Source: an uncultured Ruminiclostridium sp.
Lineage (GTDB): Bacteria; Bacillota; Clostridia; Oscillospirales; Ruminococcaceae
Direction of reading: 5' to 3'
Length of the DNA stretch: 64,000 nt
NCBI GenBank assembly: GCA_947627695.1
Contig: CANQXF010000008.1
Span: 1 to 64,000, forward strand
Positions within the stretch are counted from its first letter, which is position 1, and each line of letters starts with the position of its first letter. The notes under the pieces are model-generated. The model made no database searches. It saw only the letters and a list, made by a program, of their open reading frames with translations, and was not told the DNA's origin. Shown here piece by piece: positions 7,442 to 15,379 of the stretch. A program made the position numbers and the translations under genes.

Positions 7442-8080
7442 TCAGATCTTTGAATATCCGTAGGCGTTTATGAGAGCGTCAACCTTGCGCTTTGCGGCGC
7501 ACATGGGACATTCGGAGGCGGAATGGCTCTCGTATCCCGGGAAGTCATGGGGCGTGAAGATGGACTTCACCTCAATGCCGTTCACCTCGTTTACGGCGCT
7601 GAACAGGGCGGCTACGCTCACAAGCTCGCCGTTGTAGTATTTCAGGCACTCTATGCAGCGGTTTATCGTCCAGCCCGTTGAAACGCTGGAGATAAGGAGC
7701 AATACGCGCTTTCCCCATATCATAGGCTGAGTGTCGTCGCGGAATATCATCTGGTTGTTGCTGTCAAGCTCGGGGGTTATTACGTTTATGTCGTTGCCGA
7801 AGTTTATCGAGCGATTGGAGCCTATGGAAAGTCCCTCCGCCAGAAATGCTCCCAGCATCTGCGTTCCCTCAAGGCAGACTATGGTATCTATTGGGGTGGA
7901 ATCGTAAATTCCCGCCAAAACCTGAGCAGTCTCCTTGGCGTTTTTGTACCTGCGCTTTATCTTGTTCAGGTCAACGTAATAATTTACATGGGAGTGGTTG
8001 GTGGCGAAATGCCCCGGGATTATGCCGATCTTTATCTTGGGATTTTTGCTGTAAGTTATTTCCTGAGTGCGGTTTTCCAT
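7442..8080 (-). CDS. Phosphoribosyltransferase-like protein (orotate PRTase family)
   Basis: A 212-residue cytoplasmic protein with a type I PRTase core. TIVCLEGTQMLGAFLAEGL is the strand-helix of the nucleotide-binding fold, and VLLLISSVSTGWTINRCIECL occupies the PRPP-loop position, though the usual D-D/E pair before the TGxT-like turn is replaced by S-S. The C-terminus has a possible metal site (HSASECPMC). The missing acidic pair means catalysis is uncertain; it may be a sensor or a divergent enzyme. It is the first gene of the run with degV and ferritin, with a promoter at 8144-8172. Confidence 0.75.
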   Translation of the reverse strand: MENRTQEITYSKNPKIKIGIIPGHFATNHSHVNYYVDLNKIKRRYKNAKETAQVLAGIYDSTPIDTIVCLEGTQMLGAFLAEGLSIGSNRSINFGNDINVITPELDSNNQMIFRDDTQPMIWGKRVLLLISSVSTGWTINRCIECLKYYNGELVSVAALFSAVNEVNGIEVKSIFTPHDFPGYESHSASECPMCAAKRKVDALINAYGYSKI

Positions 8081-8143
8081 TGAGAACTCCTTCCTGTGAT
8101 ACAGCGGACTTTTTATCGGTTCAAGGCTGTATCTTATTTAAGT

Positions 8144-8172
8144 ATTGTATCACAATATGCCCAAAAAATCAA
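8144..8172 (-). promoter_or_regulatory. Promoter of the PRTase-like/degV/ferritin run
   Basis: Minus strand TTGATT (8172-8167), 17 nt, TACAAT (8149-8144), about 64 nt before the ATG. Confidence 0.55.
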
Positions 8173-8519
8173 CACGAAAAGAAAAAAATATGTACATTTG
8201 CACAAACAAATTTGGTTTATTTTTACATTTTGAGGTGGTGTAAGGAAGAGGGGGATAAAAAAACCGTGCATATCGGTTATTATAATGCTCCGACCCCACT
8301 TTAGCAAGGATTTTTTGTTTTTATCCGCCGCTTTCTCCTAATCCGCAAAAAATCATTTATACAAAATACACAAATTCTTTTAGATTTATTCTATACCTGA
8401 TATGAAAAAAATACAAAAAATTACTGGATTTTTTATCAGCGTTGTAGTATAATGAAGGCAGCGTATTTGTTTTTGTTTTATGATAGAATGAATGCGACAA
8501 TCTTACACGGAGGTTTAGA
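8173..8519. other. Gene-free AT-rich stretch before the EF-G paralogue
   Basis: There is no credible coding frame. On the plus strand TATAAT at 8448-8453 is the likely -10 of the EF-G-like gene (the -35 is weak), and GGAGG lies 7 nt before the ATG. A G-rich patch near 8234-8256 can pair partly with CCCC near 8293-8297, but the fold matches no riboswitch I know. Otherwise I see nothing firm. Confidence 0.4.
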
Positions 8520-10586
8520 ATGAAAACCTATAAATGCAAAAATATCCGAAACGTGGCGCTTGCTGGTCACGGCGGAAGCGGCAAGACTTCCCTTGCGGAG
8601 GCGCTGATGTACGTCAGCGGAGGGCTCGACAGAATGGGCAAGGTGGCGGACGGAAGCTCCGTGTGCGACTTTGACCCCGACGAGATAAAGCGCAAGATCT
8701 CTCTTAACGCCGCGCTTACTTATGCTGAGTGGAAGGACGTTAAAATCAACATTATAGATACTCCGGGGCAGTTCGATTTTGTGGGCGAGATGATAGAGGG
8801 CGTGCGTGCCGCTGAAAGCGTTATCATCGCTCTCCCCGCAAAGGACGGCGTTCAGGTGGGAACGATAAAGGCTTACAATCAGGCAAAGGCTGAGAAAAAA
8901 GCAAGTATGTTCGTTGTCACCAGAATGGAGGAGGAAAACTCCAACTTCTACCGTGTGCTTGAAGAGCTGAAAACGAATTTCGGTCCTTCAATCTGCCCTA
9001 TCGTTGTTCCCTTTGACAAATTCGGAACGGTGGAAAGCTACATCAATCTGCTGGAGATGAAGGCTTACTCTTACTCCGCAGGAGGAAAGAGAACGGAAGT
9101 TGAAATGCCCGCGTCGGAAAACCGTCTGAAGGGCTTGCGTGCCGCTATGGCGGAGGCTGTTGCCGAAACGGACGAAGAGCTGATGATGAGATATTTCGAG
9201 AACGAAGGCGAGGACTTCACCTTTGCGGAGATAGTAAAGGGCATACACGACGGTATCGATCAGGGCGTTATCACCCCTGTGGTATGCTGCTCAGGGGACA
9301 CGCTGGCGTCTGTGGATATGCTGCTTGACACTATCGTTTATATGCTCCCCTCTCCAGATGAGCGCCCCGGCGAGCCTAAAGAGGGCGATCACGTAAAATA
9401 TGACGAAAACGGACCTTTGTCCGCATTTGTGTTCAAGACCGTTGCCGACCCGTTTGTCGGTAAGATGAGCTTTGTAAAGGTCGTTCAGGGACGGCTGACC
9501 GTAAGCTCTCCTATCGTCAACGCAACTACGGGTGAGGCTGAAAAGCCCGGCAAGGTGCTTGCAATAAAGGGCAAAAAGCAGGAAGAACTGGCTGAGGCTC
9601 TGGCAGGTGACATTGTTGCCGTGACAAAACTGAACGCAAACACCAACGACACCTTATGCGACCCGTCAAACGTTGTGAAGTATGACGCTATGGTATTCCC
9701 GCAGGCTTGCTTCTACAAGGGCGTTTCCGCAGGGAACAAGGGCGACGACGGCAAGCTGGGAACTGCTATCAGGCGTTTGCTTGAGGAGGATAAGACCCTT
9801 TCATACAGTCACAATCACGAAACTCACCAGCGTATCCTTGGCGGACTTGGCGAACAGCATATCGACGTTGCGGTGCAGAAGCTGAAAAACAAATTCGGCG
9901 TTGACGTTGAAACTGCGGATATGATAATCGCTTACCGCGAGACAATACGCAAAAAAGTCAGCGTTGAGGGCAAGCACAAGAAGCAGTCGGGCGGTCACGG
10001 ACAGTACGGTCACGTTAAGATGGAATTTGAGCCGGGCGACACAGACGAACTTGTATTTGAAGAAAGAGTTGTGGGCGGCAGCGTTCCCAAGAACTACTTC
10101 CCCGCAGTCGAAAAGGGACTTCAGGAGAGTATCGCTCACGGCGTGCTGGCTGGCTATCCCGTTGTAAAGCTGAAAGCTACGCTGTTTGACGGCTCCTATC
10201 ACCCTGTTGACAGCTCGGAGCAGGCGTTCAAAATGGCGGCTCACCTTGCGTACAAGGCAGGACTTCAGCAGGCTTCACCCTGTCTGCTTGAGCCGATAAT
10301 GAGCCTTGCGATAACCGTTCCCGACGACAACACGGGCGACGTTATGGGTATCATCAACAAGCGCAGAGGCGCTGTGCTTGGTATGAATCCTGTGGGCAAG
10401 GGCATTACGGAGATATCTGCCGAGCTGCCTATGGCGGAAACAGGCGATTTCGCCACCGTTATCCGTCAGATGACAAGAGGTATGGGTGGCTTTACGATGG
10501 AATTTGCAAGATATGAGCAGCTCCCCTCAAATCTGGAAGCGGAAGTTATCGCCAACGCTCCCAAGTTCAGCGAGTATGAAGGATAA
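8520..10586 (+). CDS. EF-G-like translational GTPase paralogue
   Basis: A 688-residue protein with the five-domain layout of elongation factor G: P-loop GHGGSGKTS (about residues 17-25), switch II DTPGQFDFVGEM, then domains II-V ending in the EF-G C-terminal fold (RYEQLPSNLEAEVIA). The guanine-specificity motif, normally NKxD, reads TRMEEEN here (about residues 134-140), which is unusual. No rpsL, rpsG or tuf genes are adjacent, unlike canonical fusA, so this is best seen as a second, divergent EF-G of the type found in many Clostridia. The ribosome binding site is GGAGG. It ends in a dispersed repeat and terminator. Whether it acts in elongation, recycling or stress is unknown. Confidence 0.88.
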   Translation: MKTYKCKNIRNVALAGHGGSGKTSLAEALMYVSGGLDRMGKVADGSSVCDFDPDEIKRKISLNAALTYAEWKDVKINIIDTPGQFDFVGEMIEGVRAAESVIIALPAKDGVQVGTIKAYNQAKAEKKASMFVVTRMEEENSNFYRVLEELKTNFGPSICPIVVPFDKFGTVESYINLLEMKAYSYSAGGKRTEVEMPASENRLKGLRAAMAEAVAETDEELMMRYFENEGEDFTFAEIVKGIHDGIDQGVITPVVCCSGDTLASVDMLLDTIVYMLPSPDERPGEPKEGDHVKYDENGPLSAFVFKTVADPFVGKMSFVKVVQGRLTVSSPIVNATTGEAEKPGKVLAIKGKKQEELAEALAGDIVAVTKLNANTNDTLCDPSNVVKYDAMVFPQACFYKGVSAGNKGDDGKLGTAIRRLLEEDKTLSYSHNHETHQRILGGLGEQHIDVAVQKLKNKFGVDVETADMIIAYRETIRKKVSVEGKHKKQSGGHGQYGHVKMEFEPGDTDELVFEERVVGGSVPKNYFPAVEKGLQESIAHGVLAGYPVVKLKATLFDGSYHPVDSSEQAFKMAAHLAYKAGLQQASPCLLEPIMSLAITVPDDNTGDVMGIINKRRGAVLGMNPVGKGITEISAELPMAETGDFATVIRQMTRGMGGFTMEFARYEQLPSNLEAEVIANAPKFSEYEG

Positions 10587-10588
10587 TG

Positions 10589-10623
10589 GCAGTTGACAGT
10601 GTAAGGTTGACAGTTGACAGTTA
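10589..10623. repeat. Dispersed CAGTTGACAGT repeat, short copy 1
   Basis: Starting 3 nt after the EF-G stop, the motif GTTGACAGT is iterated (10592, 10606, 10613). The same motif occurs at 15280, 17035 and 58666, always in intergenic DNA and not matched by coding needs. Only one arm of the larger element is present here. Confidence 0.7.
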
Positions 10624-10634
10624 ATTGAAATCTC

Positions 10635-10666
10635 AAAGCCGATGGTTATGCCATCGGTTTTGGTTT
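10635..10666 (+). terminator. Terminator after the EF-G-like gene
   Basis: CCGATGG (10639-10645) pairs with CCATCGG (10651-10657), followed by TTTTGGTTT. The stem is short, so this is moderate support. Confidence 0.55.
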
Positions 10667-10682
10667 AAAGAAAGGGATTTTT

Positions 10683-11699
10683 ATGAAAGCACTTATAATC
10701 GGCGGAACAGGTACTATAAGCAGCGCAGTTGTTGAACTCCTTGTAAAAAAGCAATGGGAGGTCTATGTTCTCAACAGAGGGACAGGCAGAAAAACACTGC
10801 CGTCGGAAGTAAAGCAGATAACGGTGAATATCGACGACGAAAAGGCGGTCAGCGAAAAGCTGGAGGGACTGCACTTTGACACGGTTTGCGAATTTATCGG
10901 CTTCGTGCCGTCGCAGTTGGAGAGAGACTATCGTTTGTTCAAGGGGAAAACGGAGCAGTACATATTTATCAGCTCCGCTTCCGCTTATCACAAGCCTGTG
11001 CGCAGCTACGTCATAACCGAGGGGACGACCCTTGCAAATCCGCACTGGGAATATTCCCGCAACAAAATAGCCTGCGAGGAATATTTAATGAAGTTGTACA
11101 GAGATGAGGGCTTTCCCGTCACTATCGTCCGCCCCAGCCATACCTACGACGAACGGGCGATACCTGTGGGCGCTCACGGGAAAAACGGCTTCTGGCAGGT
11201 GATAAAGAGGATAAGGGAGGAAAAGCCCGTCATTATCCAAGGTGACGGCTCTTCCCTCTGGACGGTGACCTTCAACACCGATTTTGCCGTGGGTTTTGTG
11301 GGACTTATGGGAAATCCTCATGCTGTCGGAGAGGCGTTCCATATCACAAGCGACGAAAGCCTGACCTGGAATCAGATATATGAAACTATTGCAGACGCTT
11401 TGGGAGTTAAGCTGAAGCCCTATCACGTTTCCTCCGATTTTCTCGCCGAAGTTGGAAAGCAGTATGATTTTGAGGGCGGACTGCTGGGGGACAAATCCTG
11501 CACCGTGGTGTTCGACAACAGCAAGCTGAAAAGAGTCGTTCCCGAATACAACGCAGTGGTGAGCTTCAAAGAGGGCGTTAGACAGGCACTTGACTACATT
11601 CTCACTCACCCCGAATGTCAGGTGGAGGACGAGGAGTTTGACAAGTGGTGCGATAACGTTATTGAGGCTTTGGAAAAGGCGAAAAAAGCGCTGATGTAA
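10683..11699 (+). CDS. NAD-dependent epimerase/dehydratase (extended SDR)
   Basis: 338 residues. The Rossmann NAD(P) motif is IIGGTGTISSAVVELL at the N-terminus, and the catalytic YxxxK appears as YSRNK (about residue 123) after ISSASAYHKP. The C-terminal half is a sugar-nucleotide-type substrate domain. The family includes UDP-glucose 4-epimerases and related dehydratases; the divergent second half resembles the CSP41/mRNA-binding-like branch, so the substrate is open. It stands alone between two terminators, with no sugar pathway neighbours. Confidence 0.85.
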   Translation: MKALIIGGTGTISSAVVELLVKKQWEVYVLNRGTGRKTLPSEVKQITVNIDDEKAVSEKLEGLHFDTVCEFIGFVPSQLERDYRLFKGKTEQYIFISSASAYHKPVRSYVITEGTTLANPHWEYSRNKIACEEYLMKLYRDEGFPVTIVRPSHTYDERAIPVGAHGKNGFWQVIKRIREEKPVIIQGDGSSLWTVTFNTDFAVGFVGLMGNPHAVGEAFHITSDESLTWNQIYETIADALGVKLKPYHVSSDFLAEVGKQYDFEGGLLGDKSCTVVFDNSKLKRVVPEYNAVVSFKEGVRQALDYILTHPECQVEDEEFDKWCDNVIEALEKAKKALM

Positions 11700-11714
11700 A
11701 AATTTGAATAAAAT

Positions 11715-11745
11715 AAAAAGCAGACTTTTAAAAGTCTGCTTTTTT
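11715..11745. terminator. Bidirectional terminator
   Basis: AAAAAGCAGACTTTT and AAAAGTCTGCTTTTT form a near-perfect stem between the convergent epimerase and Nudix genes. Confidence 0.9.
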
Positions 11746-11754
11746 ATATGCGTT

Positions 11755-12279
11755 TTACTCATCTATGGAAATCTCGCCCTTTTCTATCATCTCAATTGCG
11801 TAATCTATGATTATCTTCTCTCTTTTCAGCATAAATTTCATCTTGTATTCGCCGCACATATCAAGGGATTTTTCCATAAGGGAGGAGGCGTCCTGAAGGC
11901 TCATCCAGTTCATTGAAAAGCTGGGCTGTTTTTCGGTCTCCGCCTGCTCCTCTCCAATAACTCTGCCGATAAAGGCGTAGGAATACTGGCAGAAGTTGGT
12001 CTTTCCCTTATGCTCCTCCACCGTCCCCAAGGGGGCGATTATTTTGCAGTTATAGCCCGTTTCCTCCAGCACCTCGCGGACAAAGGCGTCGCTTTCACGC
12101 TCGCCCAGCTCTATCCCGCCGCCGGGGAGCTTGTAAAGTCCGTTGGCGCTCATAAGTATCATTCCCGCCTTGTTTTCGTCGTTGAGCAGGATACCCCTTG
12201 CGCCGTAGCGGGCTATGTCGGTGCATAGTCTGGGTTCTCCTCCGTTGAAATCAGCGTCGGTTATTACCGCTTTAAGCAT
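11755..12279 (-). CDS. Nudix hydrolase
   Basis: 174 residues from the ATG at 12279, which is preceded by AGGAAAGG at about 10 nt; an upstream TTG frame extension contains that site and is not used. The Nudix box GGIELGERESDAFVREVLEE followed by TGY fits Gx5Ex7REUxEExGU exactly, so it should bind Mg and hydrolyse a nucleoside diphosphate-linked compound. The substrate is not predictable. It lies downstream of the DUF6171 and arabinofuranosidase genes in the same direction, with about 40 nt between. Confidence 0.9.
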   Translation of the reverse strand: MLKAVITDADFNGGEPRLCTDIARYGARGILLNDENKAGMILMSANGLYKLPGGGIELGERESDAFVREVLEETGYNCKIIAPLGTVEEHKGKTNFCQYSYAFIGRVIGEEQAETEKQPSFSMNWMSLQDASSLMEKSLDMCGEYKMKFMLKREKIIIDYAIEMIEKGEISIDE

Positions 12280-12318
12280 TGACATCATTCCTTTCCTCAA
12301 GTTGAGCCGTGATCTTTT

Positions 12319-12564
12319 TTACCACAGCTTTTCCTCCGAGGGACATCGGTTGGTCTTTACCGCCGCCCTCATCTCAACGTAACAGCCGCATTTTCCGCAG
12401 ACGCCGCTGTTAAGATTATCGCACTCGCTGCATTTTTCAAGCCGTTCTTTATATAAATCTTCGCTTGCTTTTATATCGGGGGAAAGAGTGGAGATATATT
12501 CGCTGATCGTCTGCGCAAGCTCCTGTTCCCCCGCCTGCTTTAAAAGACATCTGCAAGGCTTCAT
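12319..12564 (-). CDS. Small cysteine-rich protein (DUF6171-like)
   Basis: 81 residues from the ATG at 12564, which overlaps the stop of the upstream arabinofuranosidase gene as ATGA; an in-frame extension nine codons longer exists but lies inside that gene. The C-terminal half has [21 protein letters not shown] and a later C-P-S-E, a pattern of five or six cysteines typical of a zinc or iron-sulfur knuckle. Similar small proteins are common and uncharacterised in Clostridia. Translational coupling to the GH51 gene is likely, but a functional link is not shown. Confidence 0.75.
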   Translation of the reverse strand: MKPCRCLLKQAGEQELAQTISEYISTLSPDIKASEDLYKERLEKCSECDNLNSGVCGKCGCYVEMRAAVKTNRCPSEEKLW

Positions 12565-14027
12565 TCTATTGTGAATGCGGCTACGGAGCATTTTGGAAGC
12601 TTTATTTTCAGCTTACCGCCGCTTATTTCATAATCGGTGAAGTCCGCCAGCTTTACTGTCTCGGGAGAATCAAAGGTGTTGTGCTCTCTCACATCGGGAG
12701 CTGTGAGTATTTCCGCTTTTACTTTATTCACTGCAAAGTCCTTTACGCTCACCTCAATTTCTTGAGCGTCGGTGAGGGAGGCGTTGGTGACGGTGAGGGA
12801 CAGCTTTCCGTCCTTTACGGAAGCGCTGTGGCTCAGCATTGGTGCGTTCTCATAACTTACGCTGTCGCAGGTGGAATATACCCTGTCGCCCTCCATATGA
12901 CGGCGGTAAAGGTCAAATACGTGATAGGTGGGAGTTTTGGTCATACGCTCGCCCTCGGTGAGTATCACCGACTGCAAAACGTTTACCACCTGAGCTATGT
13001 TCGCCATAACTATCCTGTCGCTGTGGGAGATGAATATGTCAAGGTTGAGTGCGGCGGTCACTGCGTCGCGCATTGTGTTCTGCTGATACAAAAATCCGGG
13101 ATTGGTGCCCTTTTCCACGTCGAACCAGTTGCCCCATTCGTCCACGATAAGCCCTATCTCGTGCTTGGGGTCGTGGCGGGACATTATCTCCAGATGACGG
13201 GTGACTATCTCCTCCATCTGCATAGCGGCTCTAAGGGTCTCGTAATATTCCTCGTCGGTGAAATCGACTGCGTCCCCCTTATGCTCCCAATTGCCGTAGG
13301 GAACAGTGTAGTAGTGCAGGCTTATCGCCTTGGTGTGCCAGGGTCTTACTGTCTTTAACAGCTCGTCAGTCCAGTTGTAATCCATAGCGTTGGGACCGCA
13401 GGCTACCTTGAACAGCTGATTGTCGCCGTAATCACGGCAAAAGCTCTGGTACTGATTATACAGGTCGGCGTAATACTGAGGGCGCATATTTCCGCCGCAG
13501 CCCCAGTTTTCGTTTCCTATGCCGAAATATTTCAGCTTCCAGGGCTTTTCCCTGCCGTTTTTGCGGCGCAGGTCAGCCATAGGGGAAATGCCGCCGAATG
13601 TCATATACTCAACCCACTGAGCCATTTCCTGCACGGTGCCCGAGCCTAAGTTCCCCGCAACGTACGGCTCGCAGCCAAGCTCCTCGCACAGATTCATAAA
13701 TTCGTGAGTGCCAAAGCTGTTGTCCTCAGTAACTCCGCCCCAGTGTACGTTTACCAGCTTTTTGCGCTGTGACTTTTCACCTATGCCGTCCATCCAGTGA
13801 TAGGTGTCGGCAAAGCAGCCGCCGGGCCAGCGGAGAACAGGTACTTCCAGCGCCTTCAGCGCCTCAAATACGTCCGTTCTTATGCCGTTTTTATTGGGTA
13901 TCTTGGAGTTTTCCCCTACGTAAATGCCCTCGTAAATGCACCGTCCAAGGTGTTCGGAAAAGTGTCCGAAAATGTTTTTGCTGATATGCGACTGTTTGTT
14001 CCCTGCGTCGATAAATAACTGTTTCAC
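12561..14027 (-). CDS. abfA: Alpha-L-arabinofuranosidase, GH51
   Basis: A 488-residue intracellular glycosidase that removes terminal arabinofuranose from arabinoxylan- or arabinan-derived oligosaccharides. The GH51 signatures are clear: [15 protein letters not shown], the acid/base Glu173 in FGIGNENWG, and the nucleophile Glu297 in VDEWGNWFD. There is no signal peptide, so it acts on imported oligosaccharides. The (beta/alpha)8 barrel is followed by a C-terminal beta domain (about 390-488). It starts the run abfA, DUF6171, Nudix, from a promoter at 14090-14118. It indicates a plant-cell-wall-degrading, gut- or rumen-type lifestyle. Confidence 0.96.
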   Translation of the reverse strand: MKQLFIDAGNKQSHISKNIFGHFSEHLGRCIYEGIYVGENSKIPNKNGIRTDVFEALKALEVPVLRWPGGCFADTYHWMDGIGEKSQRKKLVNVHWGGVTEDNSFGTHEFMNLCEELGCEPYVAGNLGSGTVQEMAQWVEYMTFGGISPMADLRRKNGREKPWKLKYFGIGNENWGCGGNMRPQYYADLYNQYQSFCRDYGDNQLFKVACGPNAMDYNWTDELLKTVRPWHTKAISLHYYTVPYGNWEHKGDAVDFTDEEYYETLRAAMQMEEIVTRHLEIMSRHDPKHEIGLIVDEWGNWFDVEKGTNPGFLYQQNTMRDAVTAALNLDIFISHSDRIVMANIAQVVNVLQSVILTEGERMTKTPTYHVFDLYRRHMEGDRVYSTCDSVSYENAPMLSHSASVKDGKLSLTVTNASLTDAQEIEVSVKDFAVNKVKAEILTAPDVREHNTFDSPETVKLADFTDYEISGGKLKIKLPKCSVAAFTIE

Positions 14028-14089
14028 TTTATTTCCTCCCTCGATATTTTATGAAAGACTTTTTTGCCGTCTGAAAATTTACTGTAAAC

Positions 14090-14118
14090 ATTATAGTAAA
14101 TTCCTATGCAAAAATCAA
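14090..14118 (-). promoter_or_regulatory. Promoter of abfA
   Basis: Minus strand TTGATT (14118-14113), 17 nt, TATAAT (14095-14090). No clear operator or CRE site is seen beside it. Confidence 0.65.
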
Positions 14119-14158
14119 CACCTTTATAGAAAAAATTACAAAAATTTCACGCCCCGTA

Positions 14159-14187
14159 TTTACAAATACCCGTGGCAGTGCTATAAT
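14159..14187 (+). promoter_or_regulatory. Promoter of ilvE
   Basis: TTTACA (14159-14164), 17 nt, TATAAT (14182-14187), about 34 nt before the ATG. There is no room for a T-box or leader attenuator. Confidence 0.65.
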
Positions 14188-14226
14188 ACTAAAGTAAATC
14201 AGTATCTTTGAAAGAAGGCAAACAAA

Positions 14227-15288
14227 ATGGAAATCAAGATCCAAAAGACGACTTCTCCCAAGCAGAAGCCCGACCAGAAAAAGCTGGGCTTCGGTATCTA
14301 CTACACCGACCATATGTTTATGATGAACTATGACGAGGGGCAGGGCTGGCACGACCCGAGGATAGTCCCCTACGGTCCCGTTTCCCTTGACCCTGCGGCT
14401 ATGGTGCTTCACTATGCGCAGGAGGTTTTCGAGGGACTTAAGGCTTACCGCACCGCCGACGGAAAGATACAGCTTTTTCGCCCCGAAAAGAATATGGCAA
14501 GACTTAACGTTTCCTGCGAAAGACTTTGCATACCCAAGATAGACGAGGAATTTGCGATAAAGGCGATAAAGACGCTGGTAAAGGTGGACGAGGACTGGAT
14601 ACCCACCGAGCCTGAGACTTCGCTTTATATAAGACCCTATATTTACGCTACAGACGCTCACGTCGGCGTTCACGCCGCAAAGCACCTTACCTTCTCCATT
14701 ATACTCTCCCCTGTCGGCGCATATTATCCCAACGGTATCGAGCCTGTCAAAATTTTCGTTGAACAGAAATATGTCAGGGCTACTCCCGGCGGAACAGGCT
14801 TTACCAAAGCGGGTGCAAACTACGCCATTTCACTGAAAGGTCAGGAAGAGGCTGAGGCTCAGGGCTACGTTCAGACACTCTGGCTGGACGGCGTTGAGAG
14901 AAAATATATCGAAGAAGTCGGCTCTATGAACGTGTTCTTTATGCTGAAGGACGAGATAGTTACCCCTGCGCTGGTAGGCTCTATCCTTGGCGGTATCACA
15001 AGAATGTCCATTATCGAGCTGCTTCGCTCAAAGGGATATACGGTAAACGAAAGGCGTATTTCCATTGACGAGCTTATGGAAAAGTACGAAAAGGGCGAGC
15101 TGATTGAAGCGTTCGGAACAGGTACCGCGGCGGTAATTTCCCCTATCGGCGAGCTGAAATACGGCGACAAGGTAATGACGATCCACGACGGAAAGATAGG
15201 CGAAGTGAGCCAGATGCTGTATGATACGCTGACAGGCATACAGTGGGGAAAAATTCCCGACACTATGGGATGGACGCAGACAGTGTAA
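14227..15288 (+). CDS. ilvE: Branched-chain amino acid aminotransferase
   Basis: A 353-residue fold-type IV PLP enzyme that transfers the amino group between glutamate and the keto acids of Leu, Ile and Val. Visible are the BCAT2-type start (LGFGIYYTDHMFMMNYDEGQ), VFEGLKAYR, and the PLP lysine in GGTGFTKAGANYAISL. The length is typical of the larger class II bacterial BCATs. The ribosome binding site is GAAAGAAGG. The last codons (ACA GTG TAA) coincide with the start of a dispersed repeat, so the stop codon may have come from that insertion. It is followed by glyQS on the same strand with no terminator between. Confidence 0.96.
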   Translation: MEIKIQKTTSPKQKPDQKKLGFGIYYTDHMFMMNYDEGQGWHDPRIVPYGPVSLDPAAMVLHYAQEVFEGLKAYRTADGKIQLFRPEKNMARLNVSCERLCIPKIDEEFAIKAIKTLVKVDEDWIPTEPETSLYIRPYIYATDAHVGVHAAKHLTFSIILSPVGAYYPNGIEPVKIFVEQKYVRATPGGTGFTKAGANYAISLKGQEEAEAQGYVQTLWLDGVERKYIEEVGSMNVFFMLKDEIVTPALVGSILGGITRMSIIELLRSKGYTVNERRISIDELMEKYEKGELIEAFGTGTAAVISPIGELKYGDKVMTIHDGKIGEVSQMLYDTLTGIQWGKIPDTMGWTQTV

Positions 15289-15345
15289 AGTTGACAGTTG
15301 ACAGTGTAAAGTTATGGTGTATTTCTCCGCTTTGCGGAGAAATAT
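15280..15345. repeat. Dispersed CAGTTGACAGT repeat, copy 2
   Basis: ACAGTGTAAAGTTG occurs twice (15280 and 15301) around GACAGTTG, then a palindromic hairpin ATTTCTCCGC-TTT-GCGGAGAAAT (15321-15342). It begins inside the ilvE stop region and ends before the glyQS ribosome binding site. Confidence 0.7.
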
Positions 15346-15379
15346 CATTTTAAAATTATTATAGGAGAATCTCAGTTTT

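Noticed and set aside
8173-8447. Riboswitch or short RNA in the AT-rich gap
   Set aside because: Pairing is weak and no known motif or matched promoter-terminator pair is present; a minus-strand TTGCTA-17-TATAAT would end within bases at a hairpin.
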